Assembly (NCBI RefSeq): GCF_000685035.1
Contig: NZ_BAYB01000022.1
Location: forward strand, 1 to 64,000
Length of the DNA: 64,000 bases
Origin: Paraburkholderia ferrariae NBRC 106233
Lineage (GTDB): Bacteria > Pseudomonadota > Gammaproteobacteria > Burkholderiales > Burkholderiaceae
Direction: 5' to 3'
Position numbers and translations under genes: made by a program. The notes below the pieces were generated by a model. It was given only the letters and a program-made list of their open reading frames with translations. It was not told the origin of the DNA and did no database searches. Within the stretch, counting starts at the first letter, position 1, and every line of letters begins with the position of its first letter. Shown piece after piece: positions 1 through 8,278 of this stretch.

Positions 1-174
1 TTTGCGCGCTCAGGGTCGTCGCAGGCGCGCGAGCAGTACTACCCTCAGACGCATCTCGTACCCGAGCGCGGCGCCACCAGTACCGCACCGGCTGCATAAC
101 CGCCCAGCCGGACATCTCGTATCGAAGCAAAGCTCAAATCGGCATGCCTCCCCGCGAACATCGCTTCGCCAAAC

Positions 175-207
175 AAAAAGCCCGCCACTTACGTGACGGG
201 CTTTTTT
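175..207 (-). terminator. Rho-independent terminator of rpoD
   Basis: An inverted repeat, AAAAAGCCCG (175-184) and CGGGCTTTTT (198-207), surrounds a partly paired centre (CAC/GTG). Read on the minus strand it ends in a T run, 35 bp past the rpoD stop codon. It is nearly symmetric, so it could also stop plus-strand transcription. Bases 1-174 hold no gene I can support. Confidence 0.85.
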
Positions 208-241
208 CATTTCAGCCAGACATAAGCCGAAATATAACTGC

Positions 242-2218
242 TTAGCGCTCCAGGAACGGCCGCAGCTTGTCGGCACGGCTCGGGTGCATGAGCTTGCGCA
301 TCGCCTTGCTTTCGATCTGGCGGATACGCTCGCGCGTCACGTCGAACTGCTTGCCCACTTCTTCGAGGGTGTGATCCGACGTCGTGTCGATGCCATAGCG
401 CATGCGCAGCACCTTCGCCTCGCGCGGCGAGAGCGCCTTGAGCGCCTCGTCGATCGCAGCGCGCATGTTCGCATGGATCGCCGCGTCGGCCGGCGAGGCC
501 GAGCCGGCGTCTTCGATCATGTCGCCGAGCGTCGCATCGCCGTCGTCGCCCACCGGGCTTTCCAGCGAAACCGGCTGCTTGGCGATCTTGAGGATGCCGC
601 GCACCTTCTCTTCGGTCATACCCATGCGTGCGGCCAGATCGGCCGGATGCGCTTCCACGCCCGTCTGCTGCAGGATCTCGCGCGAGATGCGGTTCAGCTT
701 GTTGATCGTTTCGATCATATGCACCGGCACACGGATCGTGCGCGCCTGGTCGGCGAGCGCACGCGTCACGGCCTGGCGCACCCACCAGGTGGCGTAGGTC
801 GAGAACTTCCAGCCGCGGCGATATTCGAACTTGTCCACGGCCTTCATGAGGCCGATGTTGCCTTCCTGGATCAGGTCGAGGAACTGCATGCCGCGGTTCA
901 CGTACTTCTTCGCGATCGAGATCACGAGACGCAGGTTGGCCTTGACCATCTCGCCCTTCGCCTGGCGCATCTTCGCTTCGGCAGCCGTCATGCGGCGGTT
1001 GATCGCCTTGATCTGCTGAAGCGAGAGCGACGCAGCCGCTTCGATCTCGGCGAGCTTGCGCTGCTCGGCCTGGATGGCGGGCAGGCTGCGCTCCATCGAG
1101 GGGCCGTACTTGCTCGACTTCGCGGCCATGCGCGTGGTCCAGTCGAGATCGGTTTCGTGGCCCGGGAACTGCTCGACGAAGGTCTCGCGCGGCATGCCGC
1201 AACGATCCACGACGATGGCCAGCACATTGCGCTCGATGGCGCGAATGGCCGCGACCTGCGACTGCAGCAGCGTGCAGAGGCGGTCGATGGTGCGTGCCGT
1301 GAAGCGGATCGGCGCGAGTTCGCGCTGGATTTCTTCGCAGATCTTCATTTCGGCGGCAGAGGCACGCGCTTCCGAGTCGGTCGTACACGCCATCTGGTCG
1401 AAGAGCGTGCGCACGCGCGCGAAAATCGCGAGCGCGTCCGCTTTCAGCTGTTCGAGCTGCGCTTCGTTCGCCTTGCTGGCGTCGCTCTCGCTGTCGTCTT
1501 CGTCGCCGTCGCCGCTGTCATCGGCCTCGTCGGCCTGCGCTTCGATTTCTTCGCTTTCTTCCGTCTCGGCCATTTCCGATTCGGCTGCGGCTTCGTCGCT
1601 GCCGATGCCGTCGACGAGTTCGTCGATGCGCATTTCTTCGGCGGCAATGCGCTGCGCATCCGCGAGAATGGTCGCGACGATCGACGGGCATGCCGCGATC
1701 GCCTGAATCATTTCCTGCAGGCCGTCTTCGATGCGCTTCGCGACTTCGATTTCGCCGGCGCGCGTGAGCAGTTCGCTCGAACCCATTTCGCGCATGTACA
1801 TGCGCACCGGGTCGGTCGTGCGGCCGAATTCCGAATCGACGGTCGAGAGCGCGACTTCGACTTCTTCGTCGGCTTCGTCGTCGCTTTGCGTGTCGGCGCG
1901 CGCTTCGTCGTTGAGCAGCAGCGTTTCAGCGTCGGGCGCCTGTTCGTACACCTGCACGCCCATGTCGTTGAACGTGGCGACGATGGTTTCGAGCGCGGCC
2001 GTCTGCGCGAAGTTATCGGGCAGATGGTCGTTGATGTCGGCGTGCGTGAGGTAGCCGCGTTCGCGGCCGAGCTTGATCAGCGCGCGCATCTGGTGCTGGC
2101 GCTTTTCGAGTTGCGAGCTTGTGTCGAGCTGAGTCGTATCGCCGCTCTTGTCTTTCGATCCGCGGCGGGCAGGGCGGGCAGACGAGGCCAGCACGTCGTC
2201 CCGGTCATGGCTTGTCAA
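242..2218 (-). CDS. rpoD: RNA polymerase sigma-70 factor, RpoD family
   Basis: A primary-type sigma factor of 658 aa that recruits core RNA polymerase to -35/-10 promoters. Region 1.1 lies near residues 35-100, region 1.2 starts at DPVRMYMREMG (about 135), region 2 contains GWKFSTYATWWVRQAV (about 465-480), and the region 4 HTH (HTLEEVGKQFDVTRERIRQI) is at about 614-633. An acidic stretch (about 212-259) sits in the variable part before region 2. I chose the TTG at 2218 because AAGGAG (2225-2230) lies six bases upstream; the open frame continues further 5' without a ribosome site. The usual neighbour dnaG is absent, and regions 2.4 and 3 differ from the commonest beta-proteobacterial sequence (WVRQAVTRALADQ), so this may be a second rpoD paralogue rather than the housekeeping copy. 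Confidence 0.93.
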   Translation of the reverse strand: MTSHDRDDVLASSARPARRGSKDKSGDTTQLDTSSQLEKRQHQMRALIKLGRERGYLTHADINDHLPDNFAQTAALETIVATFNDMGVQVYEQAPDAETLLLNDEARADTQSDDEADEEVEVALSTVDSEFGRTTDPVRMYMREMGSSELLTRAGEIEVAKRIEDGLQEMIQAIAACPSIVATILADAQRIAAEEMRIDELVDGIGSDEAAAESEMAETEESEEIEAQADEADDSGDGDEDDSESDASKANEAQLEQLKADALAIFARVRTLFDQMACTTDSEARASAAEMKICEEIQRELAPIRFTARTIDRLCTLLQSQVAAIRAIERNVLAIVVDRCGMPRETFVEQFPGHETDLDWTTRMAAKSSKYGPSMERSLPAIQAEQRKLAEIEAAASLSLQQIKAINRRMTAAEAKMRQAKGEMVKANLRLVISIAKKYVNRGMQFLDLIQEGNIGLMKAVDKFEYRRGWKFSTYATWWVRQAVTRALADQARTIRVPVHMIETINKLNRISREILQQTGVEAHPADLAARMGMTEEKVRGILKIAKQPVSLESPVGDDGDATLGDMIEDAGSASPADAAIHANMRAAIDEALKALSPREAKVLRMRYGIDTTSDHTLEEVGKQFDVTRERIRQIESKAMRKLMHPSRADKLRPFLER

Positions 2219-2668
2219 TACGTTCTCCTTGAAGGGGGCCTGACAAGGGCAAAATGAGTCACGCGCCAGCGGCGTTGCGTCCTGGCGATGACGAAATTTG
2301 CAGGGGAATGGGCGGGGGCGAATGCCGGTTCCGCCGGGCGAGCGCCAAACGCACAGGGCGTGAGGCGGCCTGAATTTTCGTGCAATGCAGAAAGATCGCG
2401 TATGGTAGTGCGTTCCGCCATGCGAGGCAACCTGAATCGTCGTGTGCAACGCACAGTTTCAGGTTCTCACAGGGTCGGATCGCAATCTCTTCGAAGTCCT
2501 TTCTGCACGGCCCGCAATGACCAGACTGCATTCGACGCCAAATCGTGCATGAGGTTCGCGGTTTCAATCATCCGATCAATACGAATGCCGGCTCGTGACC
2601 GGCATCCGCTGTGGCAAATTGCCCAACCGATTTTCCCCTCGCTCGTCGCAAAAAGCGCCTTCCGGCAC
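2219..2668. other. Intergenic region, no gene supported
   Basis: This 450 bp stretch lies upstream of rpoD and downstream of the methyltransferase, both on the minus strand. It must carry the rpoD promoter, but I see no convincing -35/-10 pair. The short open frames here have no family resemblance and no ribosome sites. Confidence 0.5.
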
Positions 2669-3259
2669 TCAATCGCGAATGGCGACCACACGATGAACGC
2701 GTTTGCCTGACGACTGGTTGACGGCAGACGCATCCAGCGCGAGCGTGGTGCCACTGAGCGCGTGCCTCACAATTGAGGCCTCGAATGCCGAATACAAGCG
2801 TCCGGACGCGTCGCGTACGCTTTCGCCTTCGGTAATGCGCCAACTGAGGAACAGGACGCCGCCAGGCTTCAGGAGTTCGACGAGCCGCGTACACGCCGCA
2901 CCGACCTGCGCGGGCGGCAGATGCATGATGACGGTTTCGCACAGCACGTTGTCGAACGCGGCATTCGCCACGCCCGCGAGCCTGGGCAGTGTGGCCTGCC
3001 GGAACGTGAACGAAGGATATTGCGTGCTGGCCTGTGCGATCAGGCCCTCGGAGGCATCGTAGCCGACGGCCGGGAATCCGTTTGCATTGAGCCAGGCCAC
3101 GTCGCGCCCCGAACCGCAGCCGATGTCGGCGGCCGCGCCGCCCGACCGGAAGTAGCGCTTGAGCAGTGCGTAGAGATCGTCGGGCTGGGGCTGGCTGGCC
3201 CATTCGTCGGCGTAGCGTTGCGCCGCGCCTGTATAAGTATCGATGGTGGTCCGGTCCAT
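2669..3259 (-). CDS. Class I SAM-dependent methyltransferase
   Basis: A 196-aa protein with the Rossmann-type methyltransferase core. Motif I is AADIGCGSGRD (about residues 45-55), an acidic residue follows at the end of strand 2 (GYDAS), and the post-II segment ends in LKPGGVLFLSWR. The start at 3259 has GGGAG (3266-3270) six bases upstream; the open frame is longer but the N-terminal extension resembles nothing. The substrate cannot be inferred. The next gene downstream on the same strand is rpoD, 450 bp away, so the two are probably not cotranscribed. Confidence 0.85.
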   Translation of the reverse strand: MDRTTIDTYTGAAQRYADEWASQPQPDDLYALLKRYFRSGGAAADIGCGSGRDVAWLNANGFPAVGYDASEGLIAQASTQYPSFTFRQATLPRLAGVANAAFDNVLCETVIMHLPPAQVGAACTRLVELLKPGGVLFLSWRITEGESVRDASGRLYSAFEASIVRHALSGTTLALDASAVNQSSGKRVHRVVAIRD

Positions 3260-3372
3260 GGGGGGCTCCCGTTCGAGGCGGCCCCCAGCATAGTCGATCC
3301 GCGGGCGCTGAGGCAGGCTGGCAGCGATTCCAGTATCGGCACCTCTCTGCTGGATAAGCGCGCCGGTGAGGC

Positions 3373-3804
3373 TCAGGGAAGCTCGTCGAATTGCGGCAGG
3401 TTGTCGGTGATCTCGAACCACGGCGCCTTCGAGCCCACGAAGATATGCGCCGACGGCCGGATGGACGGAGCGTCGGCGAGCGTGCCGAGCGTGACGTGCG
3501 CCCAGCCGCCGTCGCGCACCACCGAAAAGAGGAGCGAGCCGCAGCGCGCGCAGTGGACGTCGTGGTTCGCGAGCGGATCGCCGAAGCGGTGCAGGTGCTC
3601 GTGGCCCAGGGTGATGTCGAGCTTGTCGCGCTCGATGCCCGCAAAGGGCTTGAACGCCGAGCCCGTGCTGCGGCGGCAGAGCGAGCAATGGCAATTGAGC
3701 GCGTAGACGAAGGCATCGTCTACGGCGTAGTGAACCGAGCCGCACAGGCACTGCCCGCGCAGGCGCCGGACTGTATTGCCGGGGGCGGAAGCAAAAGAGG
3801 TCAT
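3373..3804 (-). CDS. GFA family (Mss4-like) zinc protein
   Basis: A 143-aa protein of the glutathione-dependent formaldehyde-activating (GFA) family, a small zinc-binding beta fold. The zinc ligands are visible as GQCLCGSV near the N-terminus, NCHCSLCRRSTGSAF (about residues 38-52) and HCARCGSLLF (about 84-93). Most members are not true formaldehyde:glutathione enzymes, so the reaction is unknown. I chose the ATG at 3804 because GGAG precedes it; an in-frame ATG at 3828 is possible. It lies between a methyltransferase gene and a LysR gene, all on the minus strand. Confidence 0.85.
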   Translation of the reverse strand: MTSFASAPGNTVRRLRGQCLCGSVHYAVDDAFVYALNCHCSLCRRSTGSAFKPFAGIERDKLDITLGHEHLHRFGDPLANHDVHCARCGSLLFSVVRDGGWAHVTLGTLADAPSIRPSAHIFVGSKAPWFEITDNLPQFDELP

Positions 3805-3851
3805 ATCGGCTCCACGTGAAGCATTCACGTCAGGGCGGAGGTCACGGCCGC

Positions 3852-4775
3852 TCAGCGCTCGCTTGCCACCGCGCTGCGTACCGGATTGAGCACCGGCGCG
3901 AGCGCCTCTTCGACATAGCCGACGAGTGCGCGCGTGCGTGCATTGACCAAGCGGCCGGTCGGGAAGACGGCCCAGAGCGCAAGCGTAGGCAGCGACCAGT
4001 CTCCTAATACGGAGACCACCTCGCCGCTCCTCAGCTCATTCAGGAACATCCATTCGGACGCAACGGCCACGCCCATGCCGCAAAGCACGGCCGCGCGCAT
4101 GCCTTCGGCGGCGCTGACGGTGAGGCGTCCGCCAACGGCCACCGACATCTCCGTGCTGCCGCGCCGGAACGTCCACGTGCGCCCGCCGCCGCGCTGGCTA
4201 TAGATCACCACGCGATGCCGGGCCAGATCGGCGGGCGTGCGCGGCGTGCCGGCCTGCGCGAAATAGGCGGGCGCGCCCACCACCAGGCGCGGTCCTTCGC
4301 CCAGCTTGCGCGCCGTCATCGCCGAATCGTCGAGCGAGCCCATGCGCAGCGCCACGTCGATGCCCTCTTCGACGAGATCGATGCTGCGGTCGTCCAGCAC
4401 CACGTCGAGATCGACTTCGGGATGCCGTTCCAGAAAGCCCTCGAGGACGGGGATGAGATGCAGCCGCGCGAACGTGACGGCCGCGCAGACGCGCACCGTG
4501 CCCGTGAGGCTCGCCCCCGCCCCGCGCGCGGCGAGTTCGGCTTCGTCGGCGGCGTCGATGGCGGCTTTGGCGCGCTCGTAGAGGCGCTGTCCCGCGTCGG
4601 TGGGCGTGAGTCCGCGCGTGGAGCGCAACAGGAGCCGCACGCCCAGGTGATCCTCGAGCAGCGCGACTGATTTCGAGACGGCGGGCTGTCCGACCCCCAG
4701 CCGTCGCGCGGCCGCCGAGAACGAGCCCGTCTCGATCACGCTGACGAAGGTTTCCATGGCGGCGAGTCGGTCCAT
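3852..4775 (-). CDS. LysR family transcriptional regulator
   Basis: A 307-aa LysR regulator of normal length. The N-terminal winged HTH is MDRLAAMETFVSVIETGSFS through LLLRSTRGLTPT; the effector domain begins near residue 90 (GTVRVCAAVTFARLHLIPVL). It is of the CrgA type, which includes the segment DLVEEGIDVALRMGSL. It is divergent from the peroxiredoxin-like gene at 4992 with 216 bp between them, so by the usual LysR arrangement it probably controls that gene and itself. The true inducer is unknown. Confidence 0.93.
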   Translation of the reverse strand: MDRLAAMETFVSVIETGSFSAAARRLGVGQPAVSKSVALLEDHLGVRLLLRSTRGLTPTDAGQRLYERAKAAIDAADEAELAARGAGASLTGTVRVCAAVTFARLHLIPVLEGFLERHPEVDLDVVLDDRSIDLVEEGIDVALRMGSLDDSAMTARKLGEGPRLVVGAPAYFAQAGTPRTPADLARHRVVIYSQRGGGRTWTFRRGSTEMSVAVGGRLTVSAAEGMRAAVLCGMGVAVASEWMFLNELRSGEVVSVLGDWSLPTLALWAVFPTGRLVNARTRALVGYVEEALAPVLNPVRSAVASER

Positions 4776-4863
4776 GCTGCGCGCTGATTCGAATGGGGAG
4801 AAATGAATCTAGCACGAACGCTTCCCTGCCGCCGAAAGGAGCTGCGGCGCTACGCCATGCCTG

Positions 4864-4879
4864 TAGGGAATAGCTCCTA
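4864..4879. promoter_or_regulatory. Candidate LysR operator half-sites
   Basis: TAGG (4864-4867) and CCTA (4876-4879) form an interrupted palindrome in the LysR/peroxiredoxin divergent region, 88 bp from the LysR start. Its place suits a LysR site, but the arms are short and there is no second copy. Confidence 0.3.
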
Positions 4880-4991
4880 TGAGATGCGCGCGGCTACTGG
4901 CCGTGGCATGGAACGCGGAAGATGAGCCCATCGCTTCGGTCCCGACGACACGGACGAAACGACCTCACCTCTCACTGCAAGGAGCATTGCC

Positions 4992-5663
4992 ATGTCGCTG
5001 CAAGCCAGACTCGACGCTTTCAAGGCCGACTTCCGTGCGGGCAAGCCGCCGTACAACGCGCCGCCCGACATTCATCCGGTGATGGAGCGCGCCACCGACG
5101 AACTGATTGCCTCCGGCCAGGCCGGCCGTGCGCTGAAGGCGGGCGACCGTGCCCCGGCGTTCACGCTGCGCGGCCCGGATGGCGAAGCCGTATCGTCGGC
5201 CGATCTGCTCGCGAAGGGGCCGCTCGTCGTCACGTTCTACCGGGGCGTATGGTGCCCGTACTGCAACATGGAACTGCAGGCGCTGCAGGAAGCGTTGCCG
5301 GCCATCGCGGCAGAGGGTGCGAGCCTCGTGGCGATCTCGCCGCAGAATCCCGTGAACAGCCGCAAATCGGTGCGCCAGAACCAGCTTGGTTTCCCGATCC
5401 TTTCCGACGAGCACAACGCAGTCGCCCACGCATTCGGCCTGCGCTTCGCGCTGCCGGGTTATCTGGTGGAGCTCTACAAGAAGCTGGGCAACGACCTGCC
5501 CACCGTGAACGGCGACCCGAGCTGGACCTTGCCGATGCCGGCGCGCTACGTGATCGGGCAGGACGGCGTGATCCTGTATTCGGAGGTGAATCCGGATTAC
5601 ACGCATCGCCCGGAGCCTTCCGATTTGCTGCCCGTGCTGCGTCAGGCACGCGCCACCGCCTGA
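4992..5663 (+). CDS. Peroxiredoxin-like AhpC/TSA family protein
   Basis: A 223-aa thioredoxin-fold protein of the AhpC/TSA group that probably reduces peroxides or related oxidants in the cytoplasm. The active site is FYRGVWCPYC with Cys88 and Cys91; the Trp-Cys-Pro-x-Cys form is thioredoxin-like and distinguishes it from classical 2-Cys AhpC. Domain order is an N-terminal helical extension (1-50), then the fold starting at LKAGDRAPAFTLRGPDG. The start has AAGGAG at 4979-4984. It is monocistronic, divergent from a LysR gene, and followed by a terminator at 5802, which suggests LysR-controlled induction. Confidence 0.88.
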   Translation: MSLQARLDAFKADFRAGKPPYNAPPDIHPVMERATDELIASGQAGRALKAGDRAPAFTLRGPDGEAVSSADLLAKGPLVVTFYRGVWCPYCNMELQALQEALPAIAAEGASLVAISPQNPVNSRKSVRQNQLGFPILSDEHNAVAHAFGLRFALPGYLVELYKKLGNDLPTVNGDPSWTLPMPARYVIGQDGVILYSEVNPDYTHRPEPSDLLPVLRQARATA

Positions 5664-5801
5664 TCGTCGCCCCAGGTTCCCGCTGACGGGGGCAAGGTAA
5701 CCGGATTTGGGACCTTGCACCCCCGCATGCCCGATTGCGGCGCGCAGCGCGGCTCTCCGGCGGCCGCGCAGTGCGTTTCCGACGGATTTTCTCTGAGGAA
5801 T

Positions 5802-5824
5802 CGGCCCCTTCGCGGGGCCGTTTT
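5802..5824 (+). terminator. Intrinsic terminator after the peroxiredoxin gene
   Basis: A stem of CGGCCCC (5802-5808) with GGGGCCG (5814-5820), loop TTCGC, followed by TTTT. It lies about 140 bp past the peroxiredoxin-like stop codon. The rest of 5664-5969 holds no gene I can support. Confidence 0.7.
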
Positions 5825-5969
5825 CCCATAACCGGTGACCTTTACGCAGCCCGGCTGCATCAGGCTGCGACCTGTGGGTACCTGGCCACCGCCCGATGGG
5901 TGCACGCCGCCCGCTGCCACCGGCTACCTCTGTCTTTCCCTTCTTCCCTCGTGCCGCGCTTCGCGCTGC

Positions 5970-6311
5970 TCAGCGCGGCCTTCCGCTCATCTCCTTCAGT
6001 CCTTCTATCACCACGAGCAACGCGCGGCCGTGCTCTTCCGAGCCGTCCCACGCTTCGACGATCGCGTCGCGCAGCAATTCGTTATAGGCGGCGTCGTGCC
6101 GCCCCGGGGGCGGCGCCTTGACGCCGTAGAAACTGCATAGCTTATTGAATGACGCACTCCGGCGCAGCCGGCGCCCGTTCGACAACCGAAGTCGCGAAAC
6201 CGTGGGCTGGCTGACCCCCGAAAGCCGCGCAATTTCGCTGGCTGAACGGGTATCCGCCGTTAGCCGGGTCAATAGCTCCTGCACGGGAAATTGTCTGTCT
6301 GGGGCTTCCAT
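5970..6311 (-). CDS. Small Cro/C1-type helix-turn-helix regulator
   Basis: A 113-aa protein with one HTH: ELLTRLTADTRSASEIARLS followed by GVSQPTVSRLRLSNG, near residues 12-47, then a helical tail. It is probably a DNA-binding repressor. An ATG at 6320 would add three residues, but it overlaps a perfect TATAAT (6324-6319 on the minus strand). I therefore prefer 6311; with that -10 the transcript would start at or next to the start codon, so the mRNA may be leaderless. No ribosome site is seen at either start. It is divergent from the unknown genes at 6391 and 7250, with two palindromes in the gap, so it probably controls both itself and that pair. Confidence 0.7.
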   Translation of the reverse strand: MEAPDRQFPVQELLTRLTADTRSASEIARLSGVSQPTVSRLRLSNGRRLRRSASFNKLCSFYGVKAPPPGRHDAAYNELLRDAIVEAWDGSEEHGRALLVVIEGLKEMSGRPR

Positions 6312-6318
6312 GTCATGC

Positions 6319-6347
6319 ATTATACCTATACAGTAACGGTTATTGAA
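6319..6347 (-). promoter_or_regulatory. Promoter of the HTH regulator
   Basis: On the minus strand TATAAT (6324-6319) is preceded, with a 17-base spacer, by TTCAAT (6347-6342), a weak -35. The -10 is also extended by a GG. The predicted transcription start coincides with the ATG at 6311. Confidence 0.5.
6331..6345. promoter_or_regulatory. Palindromic operator candidate
   Basis: CAGTAAC-G-GTTATTG is a 15-base near-perfect palindrome (6 of 7 arm positions) inside the -35/-10 spacer of the HTH gene promoter. This is where a small Cro-like autorepressor would bind. Confidence 0.45.
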
Positions 6348-6371
6348 TTGCCCGGCGAATCGACCGGGCAA
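6348..6371. repeat. Inverted repeat between divergent genes
   Basis: TTGCCCGG (6348-6355) and CCGGGCAA (6364-6371) are perfect 8-base arms with an 8-base spacer. They lie 19 bp before the start codon of the 6391 gene. It could be an operator for that gene or a 5' UTR hairpin near its ribosome site. Confidence 0.5.
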
Positions 6372-6390
6372 CTGCATTCCGAGGAAGTCG

Positions 6391-7302
6391 ATGGCACTGA
6401 AACACCTACCGCCCACCTTTTGCTGGTCCCGATCCGGATCGGAGACCGGGGAAGATCTCGCCGCGCTCATCCTGCGCAAGGAGTGGGAGCGCCGGCTGGG
6501 CGGCGGGCGATTCCTGTGGGGCATCAGCCAGTCGCTCGGCGCCAGCGCGCAGGTGGCGGCGTTGCGCACGGGCTCGCTGCTCGCGCTTTTTTCGCCTGCG
6601 GCCGGGCGTGCGCGTGCGGCTTCGCGCAAGCGCGAGGACGCACTGGTGTGGAATGCCTGGGTCGATGCGAGCGGGCAGGTCCGGCAGTTGCCCATGCACG
6701 TGTTCGTGGCGAGCCGCACGACCTGGCCTTCTGGCCGCGAGCGCGATCACCACTACGCGCTGGTCTGCGCATCGCCTGCGGAATTGAGCATCGGCAGCAG
6801 CCTCAGCGTGTGTCCCGAGCGGCTGCGCAGCGTGAGTACGGGCAACGCGCCGTGCGCTTCGCAGGCTACTGTCGTGGTCGATCGCGCGGAGCGTGGCGTG
6901 GAAGCCGGGGCAACGGCGGCCAGGCACTATCCGATCGCGCTGGCCGTCGAACTGGAGGCGCCGTATTTCGTGCGCCTCACGCAGCCCTCGTTCGTCAAGG
7001 CGCGCGATCTTGCCGCGATACACGAGGCGGCCCGCAACGGCGACTTCGAAGCCTATGCCGACCTCACGAAGCGCCTGCGCAGCCAGCCGGCCGCGCAGGA
7101 GGCGCGCGGCGTCACCCGCGATCTGTTCGATCTTCCGCCGGCGGAATCCTCGGCCGGTGTGCGTGCCGGCGGCTCGCGCACCGGTGCGCACGCGCGTGGA
7201 CGCGGCGCCCGCGCGGCCGACTGGACGCAATTAACAATGGAACTTTTCCATGGCGATCATCATCCGTTCGCGAGAAGCCGAGGCTGCGCAACGCTTTTTT
7301 GA
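6391..7302 (+). CDS. Protein of unknown function in an HTH-controlled cassette
   Basis: A 303-aa protein I do not recognise. The N-terminal 45 residues (HLPPTFCWSRSGSETGED, then a lysine/glutamate helix and GGGRFLWGISQSLG) look like a conserved core, and a Ser/Arg/Gly-rich tail follows residue 250. There is no signal peptide and no membrane segment, so it is probably cytoplasmic. The start has GAGGAAG at 6381-6387; the longer open frame upstream has none. Its 3' end overlaps the 82-aa gene at 7250 by 53 bases, which suggests coupled expression. Divergence from a Cro-like repressor is typical of mobile, toxin-like or defence cassettes, but nothing in the sequence proves such a role. Confidence 0.6.
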   Translation: MALKHLPPTFCWSRSGSETGEDLAALILRKEWERRLGGGRFLWGISQSLGASAQVAALRTGSLLALFSPAAGRARAASRKREDALVWNAWVDASGQVRQLPMHVFVASRTTWPSGRERDHHYALVCASPAELSIGSSLSVCPERLRSVSTGNAPCASQATVVVDRAERGVEAGATAARHYPIALAVELEAPYFVRLTQPSFVKARDLAAIHEAARNGDFEAYADLTKRLRSQPAAQEARGVTRDLFDLPPAESSAGVRAGGSRTGAHARGRGARAADWTQLTMELFHGDHHPFARSRGCATLF

Positions 7303-7498
7303 AGCGTCGCGCAACGTCGATCTGGCTTTTCGGGCCGTACGCGGCGAGGCCGGATTCGACGTCTCGCCGGTGCCCCATGGCGCGGCACAGTCGCGCCTCG
7401 ACCACGCGCTGGACGAGCTTGCCCGCGCCGAGGCGCTATTCGACTCGGTGGTCAGCGTGCAGGGCCGCCGGCGCCAGCCAGATCATAGGGATACCTGA
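7250..7498 (+). CDS. Small unknown protein, overlaps the preceding gene
   Basis: An 82-aa, mostly helical charged protein (AIIIRSREAEAAQRFFEASR, then HALDELARAEALFDSVVSV). It overlaps the last 53 bases of the 6391 gene in another frame. AATGGAAC lies just upstream of the ATG but is a weak ribosome site, so translation probably depends on the upstream gene. No family is recognised. Confidence 0.5.
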   Translation: MAIIIRSREAEAAQRFFEASRNVDLAFRAVRGEAGFDVSPVPHGAAQSRLDHALDELARAEALFDSVVSVQGRRRQPDHRDT

Positions 7499-7823
7499 GC
7501 AAGCTGGCTGGTCATGACCCGCGCAGGCGGGGTCGCTCTAACCGGAGTGGGGTCGCTGGGCGCTGGCCGCTGGCCGCGCAGGCTGCCGGGTTTCAATAGA
7601 CGAATGCGTGCCATACAGCGCCAGGGTGTGCCGCGAAGGCGCGGTTCAGGTGCAGGAAGGGCATGGTGCGATGCGTACAGGTGCAGCGTGACGCCATCCG
7701 GTGCGCCGATCGGGCTGCGCGTCGGCGCGGCACGCCTCTGCGCATGGGCGTATGCCGCGCTTCGCCGCACTGGAACGGTAAATGCTTGAATGACCGCCGC
7801 CATTCTTCGATGGGAGCCCGGTC
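7499..7823. other. Intergenic region
   Basis: This 325 bp stretch holds no supported gene. GACCCGC (7515-7521) and GCGGGGTC (7526-7533) can form a hairpin with a bulged base but without a T run; it could end the upstream cassette. GGGGTCGCT occurs twice (near 7527 and 7549). The cupin gene has GGGAG at 7811-7815. Confidence 0.4.
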
Positions 7824-8264
7824 ATGGCTACGGAACTGGAATTCGCTACCCGCTTTTCGCACGTCAAGCCCAAGGACACCGGATTCGAGGGCGGCGGACT
7901 GCGCGACTTCTTCACTTATCGCGATCTCGGCATCGCGGCGGCGACGCACGGCAAGGTCGTCGCGCAGCTCGTGCGCGCGAACCTCGCGCCCGAGCAGGGC
8001 ACGGGCTGGCACCGGCACGAGGCCGACTTCCATATCGTCATCATGCTCAAGGGCTGGGCGCGTTTCATGTACGGCGAGCAGGAGACGCTCGTCGAAGCCG
8101 GCGACTGCGTGCATCAGGCGCCCGGCATTGCGCACTATCTGTTCGACTACTCGCCGGACATGGAGTATCTGGAGATCGTGAGCCCCGCCGATTTCAAGTC
8201 GATCGACGTCGAGGCGCCTTGCGCCGTACCTGCGCCTGCGCCGTGGAGCACCGCGGGCGCCTGA
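7824..8264 (+). CDS. Cupin domain protein
   Basis: A 146-aa single-domain cupin. Cupin motif 1 is GTGWHRHEADFHIVIMLKG (about residues 59-77) with the metal-binding His pair and Glu; motif 2 is AGDCVHQAPGIAHYLFD (about 93-109). This is a metal-binding beta-barrel, probably an isomerase, dioxygenase or sugar-binding protein of unknown substrate. The stop codon is 15 bp from the end of the convergent phaZ gene. Confidence 0.85.
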   Translation: MATELEFATRFSHVKPKDTGFEGGGLRDFFTYRDLGIAAATHGKVVAQLVRANLAPEQGTGWHRHEADFHIVIMLKGWARFMYGEQETLVEAGDCVHQAPGIAHYLFDYSPDMEYLEIVSPADFKSIDVEAPCAVPAPAPWSTAGA

Positions 8265-8278
8265 TCCCGCCCCTGGCC

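Noticed and set aside
1..170. Possible tRNA or end of a gene at the window edge
   Set aside because: A CATAA-like anticodon pattern occurs near 92-98, but there is no T-loop GTTCRA sequence and no acceptor stem.
284..2257. Long plus-strand open frame (657 codons) opposite rpoD
   Set aside because: It mirrors the rpoD codons, is rich in Arg/His/Phe with no family resemblance, and has no ribosome site. A product of high GC.
7515..7533. Rho-independent terminator
   Set aside because: The stem needs a bulge and no T run follows; kept only as a comment in the intergenic entry.
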